Shown here one piece after another: positions 1 through 6,491 of a stretch of DNA of 8,242 nucleotides (positions are counted from its first letter, which is position 1; every line of letters begins with the position of its first letter). Source of the stretch: an uncultured Alphaproteobacteria bacterium (GTDB lineage Bacteria > Pseudomonadota > Alphaproteobacteria > CAAHEQ01 > UBA3637); NCBI GenBank assembly GCA_937935995.1, contig CALGXF010000044.1:1-8242 (forward strand). The letters are read 5' to 3'. Both the position numbers and the translations under genes were made by a program. The notes under the pieces were generated by a model that worked only from the letters and a program-made list of their open reading frames with translations, did no database searches and was not told the DNA's origin.

Positions 1-154
1 AACTCTTCTGAGCGCGCCGCAATATATCCCGGCAGCCTTTTTTTATTGGCAGTGCTGGGAGGATGAGGGACTTAACAGGGTATTTTGAAGGAAAATATCA
101 ATCTCTTTCATAAAACAGTTGCATCGGCATCTGTTATTGCGATACATTAAAAAT
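1..154. other. Left-edge region with no assignable gene; weak promoter candidate
   Basis: No gene can be assigned here. All three plus frames run open from the left edge for only short stretches, with stops at 64-66, 86-88 and 9-11. Any of the first two could be the last residues of an upstream gene, but none reads as a recognisable C-terminus. A TTAACA at 72-77 followed 18 nt later by TATCAA at 96-101 could be a weak promoter for the methyltransferase gene; both boxes are imperfect, so this is only a suggestion. No terminator hairpin with a T-run is convincing. Confidence 0.3.
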
Positions 155-949
155 ATGCAAACGGAATTAATTCAATTTTATTCAAATGACTATGATGAAA
201 CCGGGCGCCTTTTAAAAGACAAAGCGCATCGGATTGAATTTTTAACAACCATGGATGTGTTAAAGCGGTTCATTCAACCGGGAGCTTGTATTTTAGATTG
301 CTGTGCGGGTGCCGGTGCGTATGCCTTTGCTTTGGCGGCAGAAGGGCATGATGTCACAGCGTGTGATTTAGTGCCGGCTTTGGTTGATCAGATGAAAGAA
401 CGTCAGAAAAAAGAACCTCTGTTAACGGATATACGTGTGGCGGATGCACAGGATTTAAGCTCTTTTCCGGATAATCGATTTGATGTTGTTTTGTGTATGG
501 GGGCTTTGTACCATTTAGCGGATGAAAAAGAAAGGGCGCAGGCTGTTCGAGAATGTGTACGTGTTTTAAAACCGGGCGGATTGTTTGCGGGAGCTTATGT
601 CAATAAACATGCGCAACTTTTGTCCGGTCTGATGAAAAAAGGAGCCGATCGTCTTGATTTTTTAATGGATATTGTTCAAAAAGGAACGTCTTCTTTGGGA
701 GGCCCCTCCGGTCGTCTTTTTTATCGAACGGATCCGCAAACCGTTGAACGGGAAATGACACAGGCTCATTTAAAGAAAATAGTTCATGTCGGAACGGACG
801 GGATAGGGTATAGCGTAAAAGAAGTCATAGAATCGATGACAGAGGCGCAATATCAAAAATGGGTTCAGTATCATTTGGCGCATTGTACTGATGAATATTT
901 GTTGGGATATAGTTTGCACGGTCTTTATATCGGAGAAAAGCAAAAATGA
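155..949 (+). CDS. Class I SAM-dependent methyltransferase (substrate unknown)
   Basis: This 264-residue cytoplasmic protein has the class I (Rossmann-like) methyltransferase fold of the Methyltransf_11/25 type. Visible motifs, numbered from the chosen start, are the glycine-rich SAM loop ILDCCAGAGAYA at 46-57, the acidic residue D71 ending strand 2 that should bind the SAM ribose, D97 in VADAQDL, motif IV FDVVLCMGALYHL at 109-121, and VLKPGGLFAGAY at 137-148. The acceptor substrate cannot be read from sequence; small molecule, lipid or quinone precursor are all possible. I chose ATG 155 because the protein then begins with the usual short helix before the fold. An in-frame TTG at 119 would add 12 residues; neither start has a clear Shine-Dalgarno sequence. 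The stop overlaps the next gene's start (ATGA at 946-949), so the two are almost certainly translated from one mRNA. Confidence 0.88.
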   Translation: MQTELIQFYSNDYDETGRLLKDKAHRIEFLTTMDVLKRFIQPGACILDCCAGAGAYAFALAAEGHDVTACDLVPALVDQMKERQKKEPLLTDIRVADAQDLSSFPDNRFDVVLCMGALYHLADEKERAQAVRECVRVLKPGGLFAGAYVNKHAQLLSGLMKKGADRLDFLMDIVQKGTSSLGGPSGRLFYRTDPQTVEREMTQAHLKKIVHVGTDGIGYSVKEVIESMTEAQYQKWVQYHLAHCTDEYLLGYSLHGLYIGEKQK

Positions 950-1428
950 GTTTGGAACAAGTCAGAACATATTTAAAATCTTTTCAAATGGCCGAGCAGA
1001 TTATGGAATTTCCCGAATCCAGTGCGACCGTTGAACTGGCGGCCAAAGCGCTTCAAACACAACCGGCACGTATCGCCAAGACCTTGTCTTTTTATAAAGA
1101 AGAAGGCTGTCTTTTAATCGTGACGGCCGGTGATATGAAAATCGATAATGCAAAATTTAAAAAAACGTTCGGGTTTAAGGCAAAAATGTTGTCTGCGAAT
1201 GATGTTCTGATGATGACAGGGCATGCTGTCGGCGGCGTTTGCCCGTTCGGAGATTTTAAGGCCGCTGTTTCAATTTATTTGGATATCAGCTTAAAACGCT
1301 TTGAAACGGTTTTTCCGGCGTGCGGCAGTTCTAATTCCGCCATAGAATTAACTTGCGGCCAATTAAATCAATTGGTTCCGGCAGCTCAATGGGTGGATGT
1401 GTGCAAAGCTGTTTCAGCCGGTTTTTGA
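946..1428 (+). CDS. YbaK/EbsC-family aminoacyl-tRNA deacylase (trans-editing)
   Basis: This 160-residue protein belongs to the tRNA_edit (YbaK/EbsC/ProX) superfamily. Characterised members hydrolyse mischarged aminoacyl-tRNA, for example Cys-tRNA(Pro) or Ala-tRNA(Pro), in the cytoplasm. The family lysine is K45 in RIAKTL, and the signature loop GHAVGGVCPFG lies at 92-102. Length is typical of single-domain members. The sequence is closest in feel to the free-standing YbaK-like group widespread in Firmicutes and Proteobacteria; which mischarged tRNA it edits cannot be decided. The start overlaps the methyltransferase stop by ATGA, implying translational coupling. Its 3' end overlaps the convergent exporter gene by 43 bp, and no hairpin terminator separates them. 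Confidence 0.9.
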   Translation: MSLEQVRTYLKSFQMAEQIMEFPESSATVELAAKALQTQPARIAKTLSFYKEEGCLLIVTAGDMKIDNAKFKKTFGFKAKMLSANDVLMMTGHAVGGVCPFGDFKAAVSIYLDISLKRFETVFPACGSSNSAIELTCGQLNQLVPAAQWVDVCKAVSAGF

Positions 1429-2573
1429 CCCCATTTGGCATAAATCAAAACCAAAATCCATCCGAGTCCGATAAAAAGCATGGAAACAAGCGGCAGATCG
1501 ATATAATTCATCTGATGTGCCAATAAAATGCTGCCCGTCCAAGCGCCGACGGCATTTCCGAGATTAAAAGCACTTTGATTGAACGTCGACGCCAAGTTCG
1601 GTGCTTCGGCTGCATTGTTGACGACCATTACCTGTAAAATCGGTGCAATGGTAAAAGTCACCATGTTCCATAAAAACAAAATGCTGACTCCGGGAATTTC
1701 TTTCGGAATAAACACGTAAATACCCAACAATAAAACCAGTAAAACCGGGAAGAGAAACACTAAAGACGGTATTAAAGCTTTGTCTCCCAATTTTCCGCCT
1801 AACAATGTTCCAATCGGTAATCCGATGCCTAAAATGAATAAAATCGGTGTTATATGATGCTGCGGGACATGGGTTACAGTCATTAAAAGCGGTGTCATAT
1901 AGGTAAAAACAACAAACAATCCGCCGTTTACCAAAGCGGATAACAATAAAGGAATAAACACGCCGGGTTTTTGAAACACTTTAAATTCATGGCCGGCGCG
2001 GGCTTGCGTGGGGGACAAGTTGTTCGGTAAACCTAAAAAAAGGCCGATAACGGCAATGCTGCCCAGTGCCGCAATAGACCAGAAAGTTGAACGCCAACCG
2101 AGTGCAAAACCTTCGGCCGTTCCAATGGGAACACCCAACATGTTTGCTAATGTCGTTCCCAGAAAAACAAGTGCGACGGCTAATGTTCTGTGCTTGGAAT
2201 CGACTAATTGTGTGGCAACGACAGACGCAACTCCGAAAAAAGTGCCATGACAAGTTGCCGTCAACAGGCGAGAAGCCAGTAAAAACGGATAACTGGGCGA
2301 TAAAGCACATAAAACGTTGCCGATGACAAACAGGCAAATTAAACCGATTAAAGTTTGTTTGCGGGGAAATTTTAATGTCAGCAACGTCATAACGGGCCCG
2401 CCGATGACAACGCCCATTGCATAGGCGGAAACAAGAATGCCTGCTTTTGAAATGGACACATTGAGTTCTTTGGCAATATCAACCAAGAGCCCCATAATAA
2501 CAAATTCGCTGGTTCCAATGGCAAAGGCAGCCAATGTCAGCACTAAAACGGAAAAGTGAATGACTTGAAACAT
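1386..2573 (-). CDS. MFS drug/sugar efflux transporter, DHA1 family, AraJ-like
   Basis: This 395-residue inner-membrane protein of the major facilitator superfamily probably has 12 transmembrane helices; hydrophobic segments fill most of its length. Family marks are the first helix with AIGTSEFVIMGLLVDIA at 18-34, a loop 2-3 motif-A variant ending KFPRKQTL at 68-75, SRLLTATCHGTFFGVAS at 101-117, motif-C-like LGVPIGTAEGFALGWR at 146-161, and NQSAFNLGNAVGAWTGS at 332-348. These match the AraJ/YdhP/NepI branch of proton-coupled exporters, which move sugars, nucleosides or drugs; the substrate here is unknown. Start ATG (2571-2573) has GGGGAG six bases upstream (complement of 2580-2585). It is transcribed divergently from the HD-domain gene. 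Its last 43 bp are antisense to the deacylase gene, so the two transcripts must overlap. Confidence 0.92.
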   Translation of the reverse strand: MFQVIHFSVLVLTLAAFAIGTSEFVIMGLLVDIAKELNVSISKAGILVSAYAMGVVIGGPVMTLLTLKFPRKQTLIGLICLFVIGNVLCALSPSYPFLLASRLLTATCHGTFFGVASVVATQLVDSKHRTLAVALVFLGTTLANMLGVPIGTAEGFALGWRSTFWSIAALGSIAVIGLFLGLPNNLSPTQARAGHEFKVFQKPGVFIPLLLSALVNGGLFVVFTYMTPLLMTVTHVPQHHITPILFILGIGLPIGTLLGGKLGDKALIPSLVFLFPVLLVLLLGIYVFIPKEIPGVSILFLWNMVTFTIAPILQVMVVNNAAEAPNLASTFNQSAFNLGNAVGAWTGSILLAHQMNYIDLPLVSMLFIGLGWILVLIYAKWGQKPAETALHTSTH

Positions 2574-2640
2574 GATTTTCTCCCCTTTGCTTATATAGGA
2601 TGCCGACCGTCCATAAGAAAGAGATTTTTATTAAAAAAAC

Positions 2641-2671
2641 TTGACAAATAGGTGGGGGGGGGGGGTAATAT
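2641..2671 (+). promoter_or_regulatory. Promoter with 12-G homopolymer spacer; candidate phase-variable switch
   Basis: A perfect -35 hexamer TTGACA lies at 2641-2646, preceded by an A/T-rich tract resembling an UP element. A TAATAT -10 lies at 2666-2671. The 19-nt spacer is AATAGGT followed by an uninterrupted run of 12 G (2654-2665), abutting the -10. Spacer length therefore equals 7 plus the number of G; 10 G would give the optimal 17. The HD-domain gene starts 33 nt past the -10, preceded by GGGAG at 2692-2696 with 8-nt spacing. An in-frame TAA at 2684-2686 shows the G run is not inside an extended reading frame, so any length change would act on transcription, not on the protein. The hexamers are seen directly; phase variation is inferred by analogy with neisserial porA. 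Confidence 0.72.
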
Positions 2672-2704
2672 ATCAAATATGCTTAATTAACGGGAGAAAG
2701 TATT

Positions 2705-3868
2705 ATGTTAGAAAAATATCAACAAGCGATGAATGCGTTGCGTGCCGAATACAACGGCCATATTCAAAAAATGCGTGAAGCAGCGGCTTTTTCGCATGTT
2801 CCTGAAGAAAAAAAGAAGTATGAAGATGTTATGCGCTTTTTCCAAATGAAAGCGCAACATTCCATGTATGTTTATTTTGAAGGGATGAATATTCTGAAAA
2901 ATTTAGAGAAACAGGCTCAGAATCATCCGGATGAACCGGCCTTTGTTGAACAAAGATGGGGAAAGGCGACAAATAAGGAAGCTTTCACATTAATCCAAAA
3001 ATATCAGGATTGTCTCGTTAATTCATTATTGCTTCATGATTTGGGGCGTGTGGCGGAATTTGATGAGAAAGGAAATCCCACGCGGTTAAATCATGTTGTT
3101 CAAAGCCGTGAAATGTTGCCTCGATATATGGATGATCCGATGACGGCCGTTGCTATTTTGAATCACGGATATCCGACGAATGATAAGATGTTGACTGAAC
3201 AAGAAAAAGATCCTCTTTTTACGGGGTTGACGCCGGAACAGAAAAAAGCATGTACACTTATTTCTTTTGTTATCCGGGATGCAGATAAATTGGGCAACTG
3301 GAAGGCTTTTGTCAATCAAGGCATCAGCCGTGCCATTACGGCTCGGATTCGGCCGGATATTTCAAGAGAAGGAAAGGACGTCAGTGTCGGAACCTATGAA
3401 ATGTCCTGTGTGGAAAAAGGTGTTCCGGTTGATTACAGTCAATACACAAATTTCACGGGTGTCCAAGTGGCACATATGATGTGGGCAACGGATGTGGCCT
3501 TAAATGCGACCAAGAAAGCCGCTATTCAAGGTCAATATGTCAAAGGATTAATCGATTATATGATTGAAGTTGCTGAAGACGAGACGGCTTTGGCGGTTGT
3601 GAGATCTTCGACGGAAGAACAAAAAGAATCATATGTGAATAATTTTAGAAAGCTTGTCTTTCAATCACAAAAGATTTTTAACCGATTTACACAAATCGGC
3701 TATATTGCGCGCGATGATCAGTTTAAGAGTGTTTCGTGTTTGCAACATTTGTCTGACAGGCTGTTAAAACCCTATCCGGCACGTCCGACTGTGCAAACCA
3801 CAGGGTTGCAACGATACGTTCAACCGCCTGTTTTAACGGTTCGTTCTTTTCAAAGAGAACTGGCGTAA
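2705..3868 (+). CDS. HD-domain metal-dependent phosphohydrolase, substrate unknown
   Basis: This 387-residue soluble protein has an HD (His-Asp) phosphohydrolase domain in about residues 45-200. Candidate metal ligands are H52, the H111-D112 doublet in LLLHDLGRVAEF, H130, H154 in ILNHG, and D192 or D194 in IRDADKLGNW. The order H...HDxGR...H...H...RDADKL resembles a group of small bacterial HD proteins (HDIGRF type) whose substrate is not established. The N-terminal 45 residues are charged and helical. Residues 200-387 form a mostly helical extension that I do not recognise, ending in a proline-rich tail. There is no signal peptide or membrane segment. It is monocistronic: its own promoter lies at 2641-2671 and a strong terminator follows immediately. 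Nucleotide second-messenger or dNTP hydrolysis is possible from the fold, but the sequence does not settle it. Confidence 0.82.
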   Translation: MLEKYQQAMNALRAEYNGHIQKMREAAAFSHVPEEKKKYEDVMRFFQMKAQHSMYVYFEGMNILKNLEKQAQNHPDEPAFVEQRWGKATNKEAFTLIQKYQDCLVNSLLLHDLGRVAEFDEKGNPTRLNHVVQSREMLPRYMDDPMTAVAILNHGYPTNDKMLTEQEKDPLFTGLTPEQKKACTLISFVIRDADKLGNWKAFVNQGISRAITARIRPDISREGKDVSVGTYEMSCVEKGVPVDYSQYTNFTGVQVAHMMWATDVALNATKKAAIQGQYVKGLIDYMIEVAEDETALAVVRSSTEEQKESYVNNFRKLVFQSQKIFNRFTQIGYIARDDQFKSVSCLQHLSDRLLKPYPARPTVQTTGLQRYVQPPVLTVRSFQRELA

Positions 3869-3871
3869 TAG

Positions 3872-3899
3872 AAAAGCACTCCGATGTGAGTGCTTTTTT
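3872..3899 (+). terminator. Intrinsic terminator of the HD-domain gene
   Basis: A 10-bp perfect stem, AAAAGCACTC (3872-3881) with GAGTGCTTTT (3888-3897), closes a six-base loop CGATGT and runs into a T tract at 3894-3899 that continues T-rich to about 3905. It begins 4 nt after the HD gene's TAA, so it should isolate that gene from the operon that follows. Confidence 0.92.
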
Positions 3900-3924
3900 A
3901 TTTTTAATAGAGCGTGGAAAAATC

Positions 3925-3953
3925 TTGACAAAATGAGGAAATAGGTTTAAATT
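3925..3953 (+). promoter_or_regulatory. Promoter of the unknown-unknown-queH operon
   Basis: A perfect TTGACA at 3925-3930 is followed by a 17-nt spacer and TAAATT at 3948-3953. The -10 matches the consensus at four positions; TTAAAT one base earlier is an equally good alternative with a 16-nt spacer. It sits between the preceding terminator and the first gene of the operon, about 40 nt upstream of its start. Unlike the HD-gene promoter, its spacer has no homopolymer. Confidence 0.7.
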
Positions 3954-3992
3954 ATTCACCCAAAGAGGAATGGATGAGGACTTGTTGGATGA

Positions 3993-4889
3993 ATGACCGA
4001 TAACATCAATTTTTTTAAATATTTTAACGGAAAGACATTTGACATTCACGTCTTGCGGGATTTCAGAATTATTCGTCCCGGCGAGTTTCAGGAATTGTTA
4101 CAAGATATGGCGCGTTTGTGGGGCGTAGAAAAGGCGTCAATCGGCTTTATGAATTTGTCGGATGATGCTTTCAAAGTATTATGCAAACATGTTCAATTAA
4201 TGAAAAATCCCGTGATTCGTCCTTCCGTCAAGCAATTAAAATTGTTTGATCCTCAAACGGATTTTGCCCTTTTGAACGCAATGGTTTTTCCGATGCGTTT
4301 GAAACAAATGCAAGTCAATCCGCTTCAATTAAAAGCAATTGATCCGCCGGCGGATTTGTTTGAACGATTAAGCCATACAACGAATGTTCAGGAACACATT
4401 GACGTCTGTGCCGGCATCATCACGGATTCTATTCAAAAGATTCGCGTATCTCATAATGATAAAGCGGCGCCGTTGAATGAAAATGCAGCCCGTTTTTATT
4501 ATAAAATGCGGTTGTCTTTTCAGTCTTTGATGGAAAAAGTGCCGGAGTTTTATTTTTTCAAAGATTACGCGGATTTGTTGCGCTTGACGCGGCAGATGGA
4601 GCCACAAAAGGCGGCGTTGGTGGACACGCTTGTCAAAGCGTATGACCACAGTTTTCAAACGCTGTCAGCCCCTTTGTTGGCGCAGGAAATGCGGCCGAAA
4701 GTTTTATTGCTGACAAAATTGACGGAGCGGGCGATTTTTTATAATCCGAGTTTGTCTGAAAAAACACGGACAACTTTATTTAACCGTTATCCTGAAATTT
4801 TACGGCACACGGAGGAAGTCCTTTATTGGAACAGTTTATCCAGTGAAGAAATGATTCGTCAGATTTATGATAATTATGAAAAAGAATAA
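3993..4889 (+). CDS. Unrecognised helical protein, first gene of operon (paralogue of next)
   Basis: I do not recognise this 298-residue protein. It is predominantly charged and helical, with no signal peptide, membrane helix or obvious catalytic motif. Two stretches resemble the next gene product: FPMRLKQMQVN at 99-109 against LPLELKKMQVD, and YNPSLSEKT at 250-258 near the C-terminus against YNPYLKLEEKT. The pair therefore look like old tandem duplicates, perhaps partners in one complex. An in-frame TGA directly before ATG 3993 makes this the earliest possible start. GAGGA at 3976-3980 is 12 nt upstream, longer than ideal. An eight-codon reading frame (3970-3996) overlaps the start and could aid initiation by coupling. 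The gene is coding beyond doubt given its length, operon position and protein-like composition. Confidence 0.8.
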   Translation: MTDNINFFKYFNGKTFDIHVLRDFRIIRPGEFQELLQDMARLWGVEKASIGFMNLSDDAFKVLCKHVQLMKNPVIRPSVKQLKLFDPQTDFALLNAMVFPMRLKQMQVNPLQLKAIDPPADLFERLSHTTNVQEHIDVCAGIITDSIQKIRVSHNDKAAPLNENAARFYYKMRLSFQSLMEKVPEFYFFKDYADLLRLTRQMEPQKAALVDTLVKAYDHSFQTLSAPLLAQEMRPKVLLLTKLTERAIFYNPSLSEKTRTTLFNRYPEILRHTEEVLYWNSLSSEEMIRQIYDNYEKE

Positions 4890-4899
4890 GGAGCTGCAC

Positions 4900-5898
4900 A
4901 TGGCTAAAAAAATCCCCCAAGACAATCGGTGTTTTAATCATGTTTTTATGTATGGCGTTGATGTCATTCTTTTTCAGGAATTAGGTTTTATCAATGCGTT
5001 GGAATTAAAGCTGTTGGATCCGGACTATTCAAAATATGACAGATATCTGCCCGAAGTGTTTTATTCTTTTGAAGACATGGATGAACGCATTGAATTGGGT
5101 GAACGGATTCAAGATTTGGAACGGCATGATTGTTTGTCTCGGTTTGATGTGATGTTGGGCGGAGATATATTGGAATGTTTTGCGTTGCCTTTGGAATTAA
5201 AAAAGATGCAGGTCGATCATGAAACGGCAGCGGAACAACATGTGATGACACGTGAAAATTGTTTCCAAATGTGTGAAGATGTGTTATCTCCGCCACGTTC
5301 GGAAGACGGCGTCGTTTCGTCCATTTCGAATGAAGAACAGATATGGCGCCTTTCTTGCGTTTGCTATCTTCTGTTGAAAAAAGATTGGGGTAAAGATTTA
5401 GATGGCCGGCGGCAACTGTTGCAACAGGATTTTCTGAAAACACTGGATGCTGTGCCGGAAACCATCTATCGGGAAGCTAAAGAAGATGCACATGCCTGTA
5501 TTACAAATGTCGTGGACGATTTACCGGCGTTTTTAAAAGAAGAAAAATTATCCGAATTTGAAGAACTTTTGTTGGAACGCGAGAATAAAAGAAGCTTTGC
5601 CATTCGGAAAAATTGTCAAAAACTGTTAAAAGTCGTTGATCGCCATTTTGACCCGAAAAAAGAAACCTTAAGTTCTAAAGAGATATCTGATCGCATGTTG
5701 CACTTAATGGCATTGGTCGATACGGTGGTTTTGTATAATCCGTATTTAAAATTGGAAGAAAAAACGGCGTTGGCGAATGAACTGGATATTTTCTGCATCG
5801 GAGAAAGACGCAATACGATTTCGCTGCCGAAACTGCAAATGGAAAATCGGAATATTCGCATTTGGTTGTTTAATCAAGGGCGAGAACGGGGTGAATAA
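4900..5898 (+). CDS. Unrecognised protein, second gene of operon (paralogue of previous)
   Basis: I do not recognise this 332-residue soluble, acidic, helical protein. Residues 96-106 (LPLELKKMQVD) and 279-288 (YNPYLKLEEKT) match the previous gene product in the same order, which suggests common ancestry with strong divergence. It contains several cysteines (for example C78, C93, C121, C125, C153, C155) but no regular metal-binding spacing. A charged segment rich in K and E at about 213-260 may form a long helix or coiled coil. I place the start at ATG 4900 because TAAGGAG (4887-4893), which includes the upstream stop codon, is a strong ribosome site at 6-nt spacing; earlier in-frame ATGs at 4867 and 4876 lie inside the preceding gene. 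Its stop overlaps the queH start (TAATG). Confidence 0.8.
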   Translation: MAKKIPQDNRCFNHVFMYGVDVILFQELGFINALELKLLDPDYSKYDRYLPEVFYSFEDMDERIELGERIQDLERHDCLSRFDVMLGGDILECFALPLELKKMQVDHETAAEQHVMTRENCFQMCEDVLSPPRSEDGVVSSISNEEQIWRLSCVCYLLLKKDWGKDLDGRRQLLQQDFLKTLDAVPETIYREAKEDAHACITNVVDDLPAFLKEEKLSEFEELLLERENKRSFAIRKNCQKLLKVVDRHFDPKKETLSSKEISDRMLHLMALVDTVVLYNPYLKLEEKTALANELDIFCIGERRNTISLPKLQMENRNIRIWLFNQGRERGE

Positions 5899-6431
5899 TG
5901 TCTGAAGACAGGCTGCTTTTGGTTTCTTGCTGTGCGCCGTGTTCTTGCGCGGTCATTCAACATTTGGCTCAATCCGGGCGTTCTTTTGCCGTTTTGTTTT
6001 ATAACCCGAATATTCGCCCGGCTGAAGAATACGAAAAGCGAAAGGAAGAAAATAAACGGGTTTGCAATCGGTATGACGTCCCGTTTATTGAATTGGAATA
6101 TGATCCGGAGCGGTGGTGCGATGCGGTTCAAGGATTGGAAAATGAACCCGAGCGCGGTGCAAGATGTGACGTATGCTTTTATATCCGGCTGGTGCGAGCG
6201 TGTCAATATGCGAAAGAACATGGTTTTGACGCCGTTACATCGGTTTTAGGCGTTTCCAGATACAAAGATTTTGATCAGGTCAATCGAGCCGGACAAAAGG
6301 CATCCGAAAAGGCCGGGATTCCTTATCTGCCGATTAATTGGCGCAAAAACGGGTTGGAAACTGTCCGCCAACAGCTTGTCAAAGAATTGGATTTATACGC
6401 TCAAACGTATTGCGGTTGCCACCCGAGATAG
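5898..6431 (+). CDS. queH: Epoxyqueuosine reductase QueH
   Basis: This 177-residue enzyme performs the last step of queuosine synthesis, reducing epoxyqueuosine to queuosine at position 34 of tRNAs with GUN anticodons. QueH (formerly DUF208) is the cobalamin-independent, iron-sulfur alternative to QueG. Visible family marks are the N-terminal SCCAPCS with C11, C12 and C15, FYNPNIRPAEEYEKR at 34-48, RCDVCFYIRL at 89-98 with C90 and C93, GVSRYKD at 118-124, and the C-terminal YCGC with C172 and C174. The cysteines supply the iron-sulfur cluster and metal site. The protein stops three residues after YCGC, so it lacks the longer tail of some homologues but retains all key cysteines. Its ATG overlaps the preceding stop by one base, so it is translationally coupled to the unknown gene. 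No other queuosine genes are in the window. Confidence 0.95.
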   Translation: MSEDRLLLVSCCAPCSCAVIQHLAQSGRSFAVLFYNPNIRPAEEYEKRKEENKRVCNRYDVPFIELEYDPERWCDAVQGLENEPERGARCDVCFYIRLVRACQYAKEHGFDAVTSVLGVSRYKDFDQVNRAGQKASEKAGIPYLPINWRKNGLETVRQQLVKELDLYAQTYCGCHPR

Positions 6432-6440
6432 ATTTTTTAT

Positions 6441-6474
6441 AAAAAAATCCTGCCCTCTGTGAAGGGGGCAGGAT
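6441..6474 (-). terminator. Intrinsic terminator of pgk, between convergent pgk and queH
   Basis: The arms 6447-6457 and 6464-6474 form an 11-bp stem (one G-U pair) around a six-base loop. Read on the minus strand, the hairpin lies 17 nt after the pgk stop and is followed directly by a run of T (complement of the A run 6441-6446), the classic arrangement. In the plus direction the hairpin is followed only by ATTCTTG, so it would be a weaker stop for queH transcripts; an A/T palindrome at 6431-6449 lies between. The site may work in both directions but is oriented for pgk. Confidence 0.88.
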
Positions 6475-6491
6475 ATTCTTGTTGAAAATGT

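Noticed and set aside
63..113. Mini reading frame starting ATG at 63 after GGGAGG
   Set aside because: Only 16 codons, with the purine-rich site too close to the ATG; the frame gives nothing recognisable.
119..154. TTG start at 119 adding 12 residues to the methyltransferase
   Set aside because: It has no ribosome site, the extra residues are not typical of the family, and the ATG at 155 is a better codon; the choice remains uncertain.
2590..2597. TATATAAG on the minus strand as a -10 for the exporter gene
   Set aside because: The upstream region has no acceptable -35, and the predicted transcript would begin almost on the ribosome site. The exporter promoter remains unlocated.
2645..2676. 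Minus-strand TTGATA and TATTTG flanking the homopolymer as a divergent promoter
   Set aside because: The spacer is 20 nt and TATTTG is a poor -10, so there is no good case that the run also tunes the exporter gene.
4991..5443. Long minus-strand reading frame of 150 codons inside the second unknown gene
   Set aside because: It is antisense to a well-supported operon gene, has no ribosome site or promoter, and its product has no protein-like motif.
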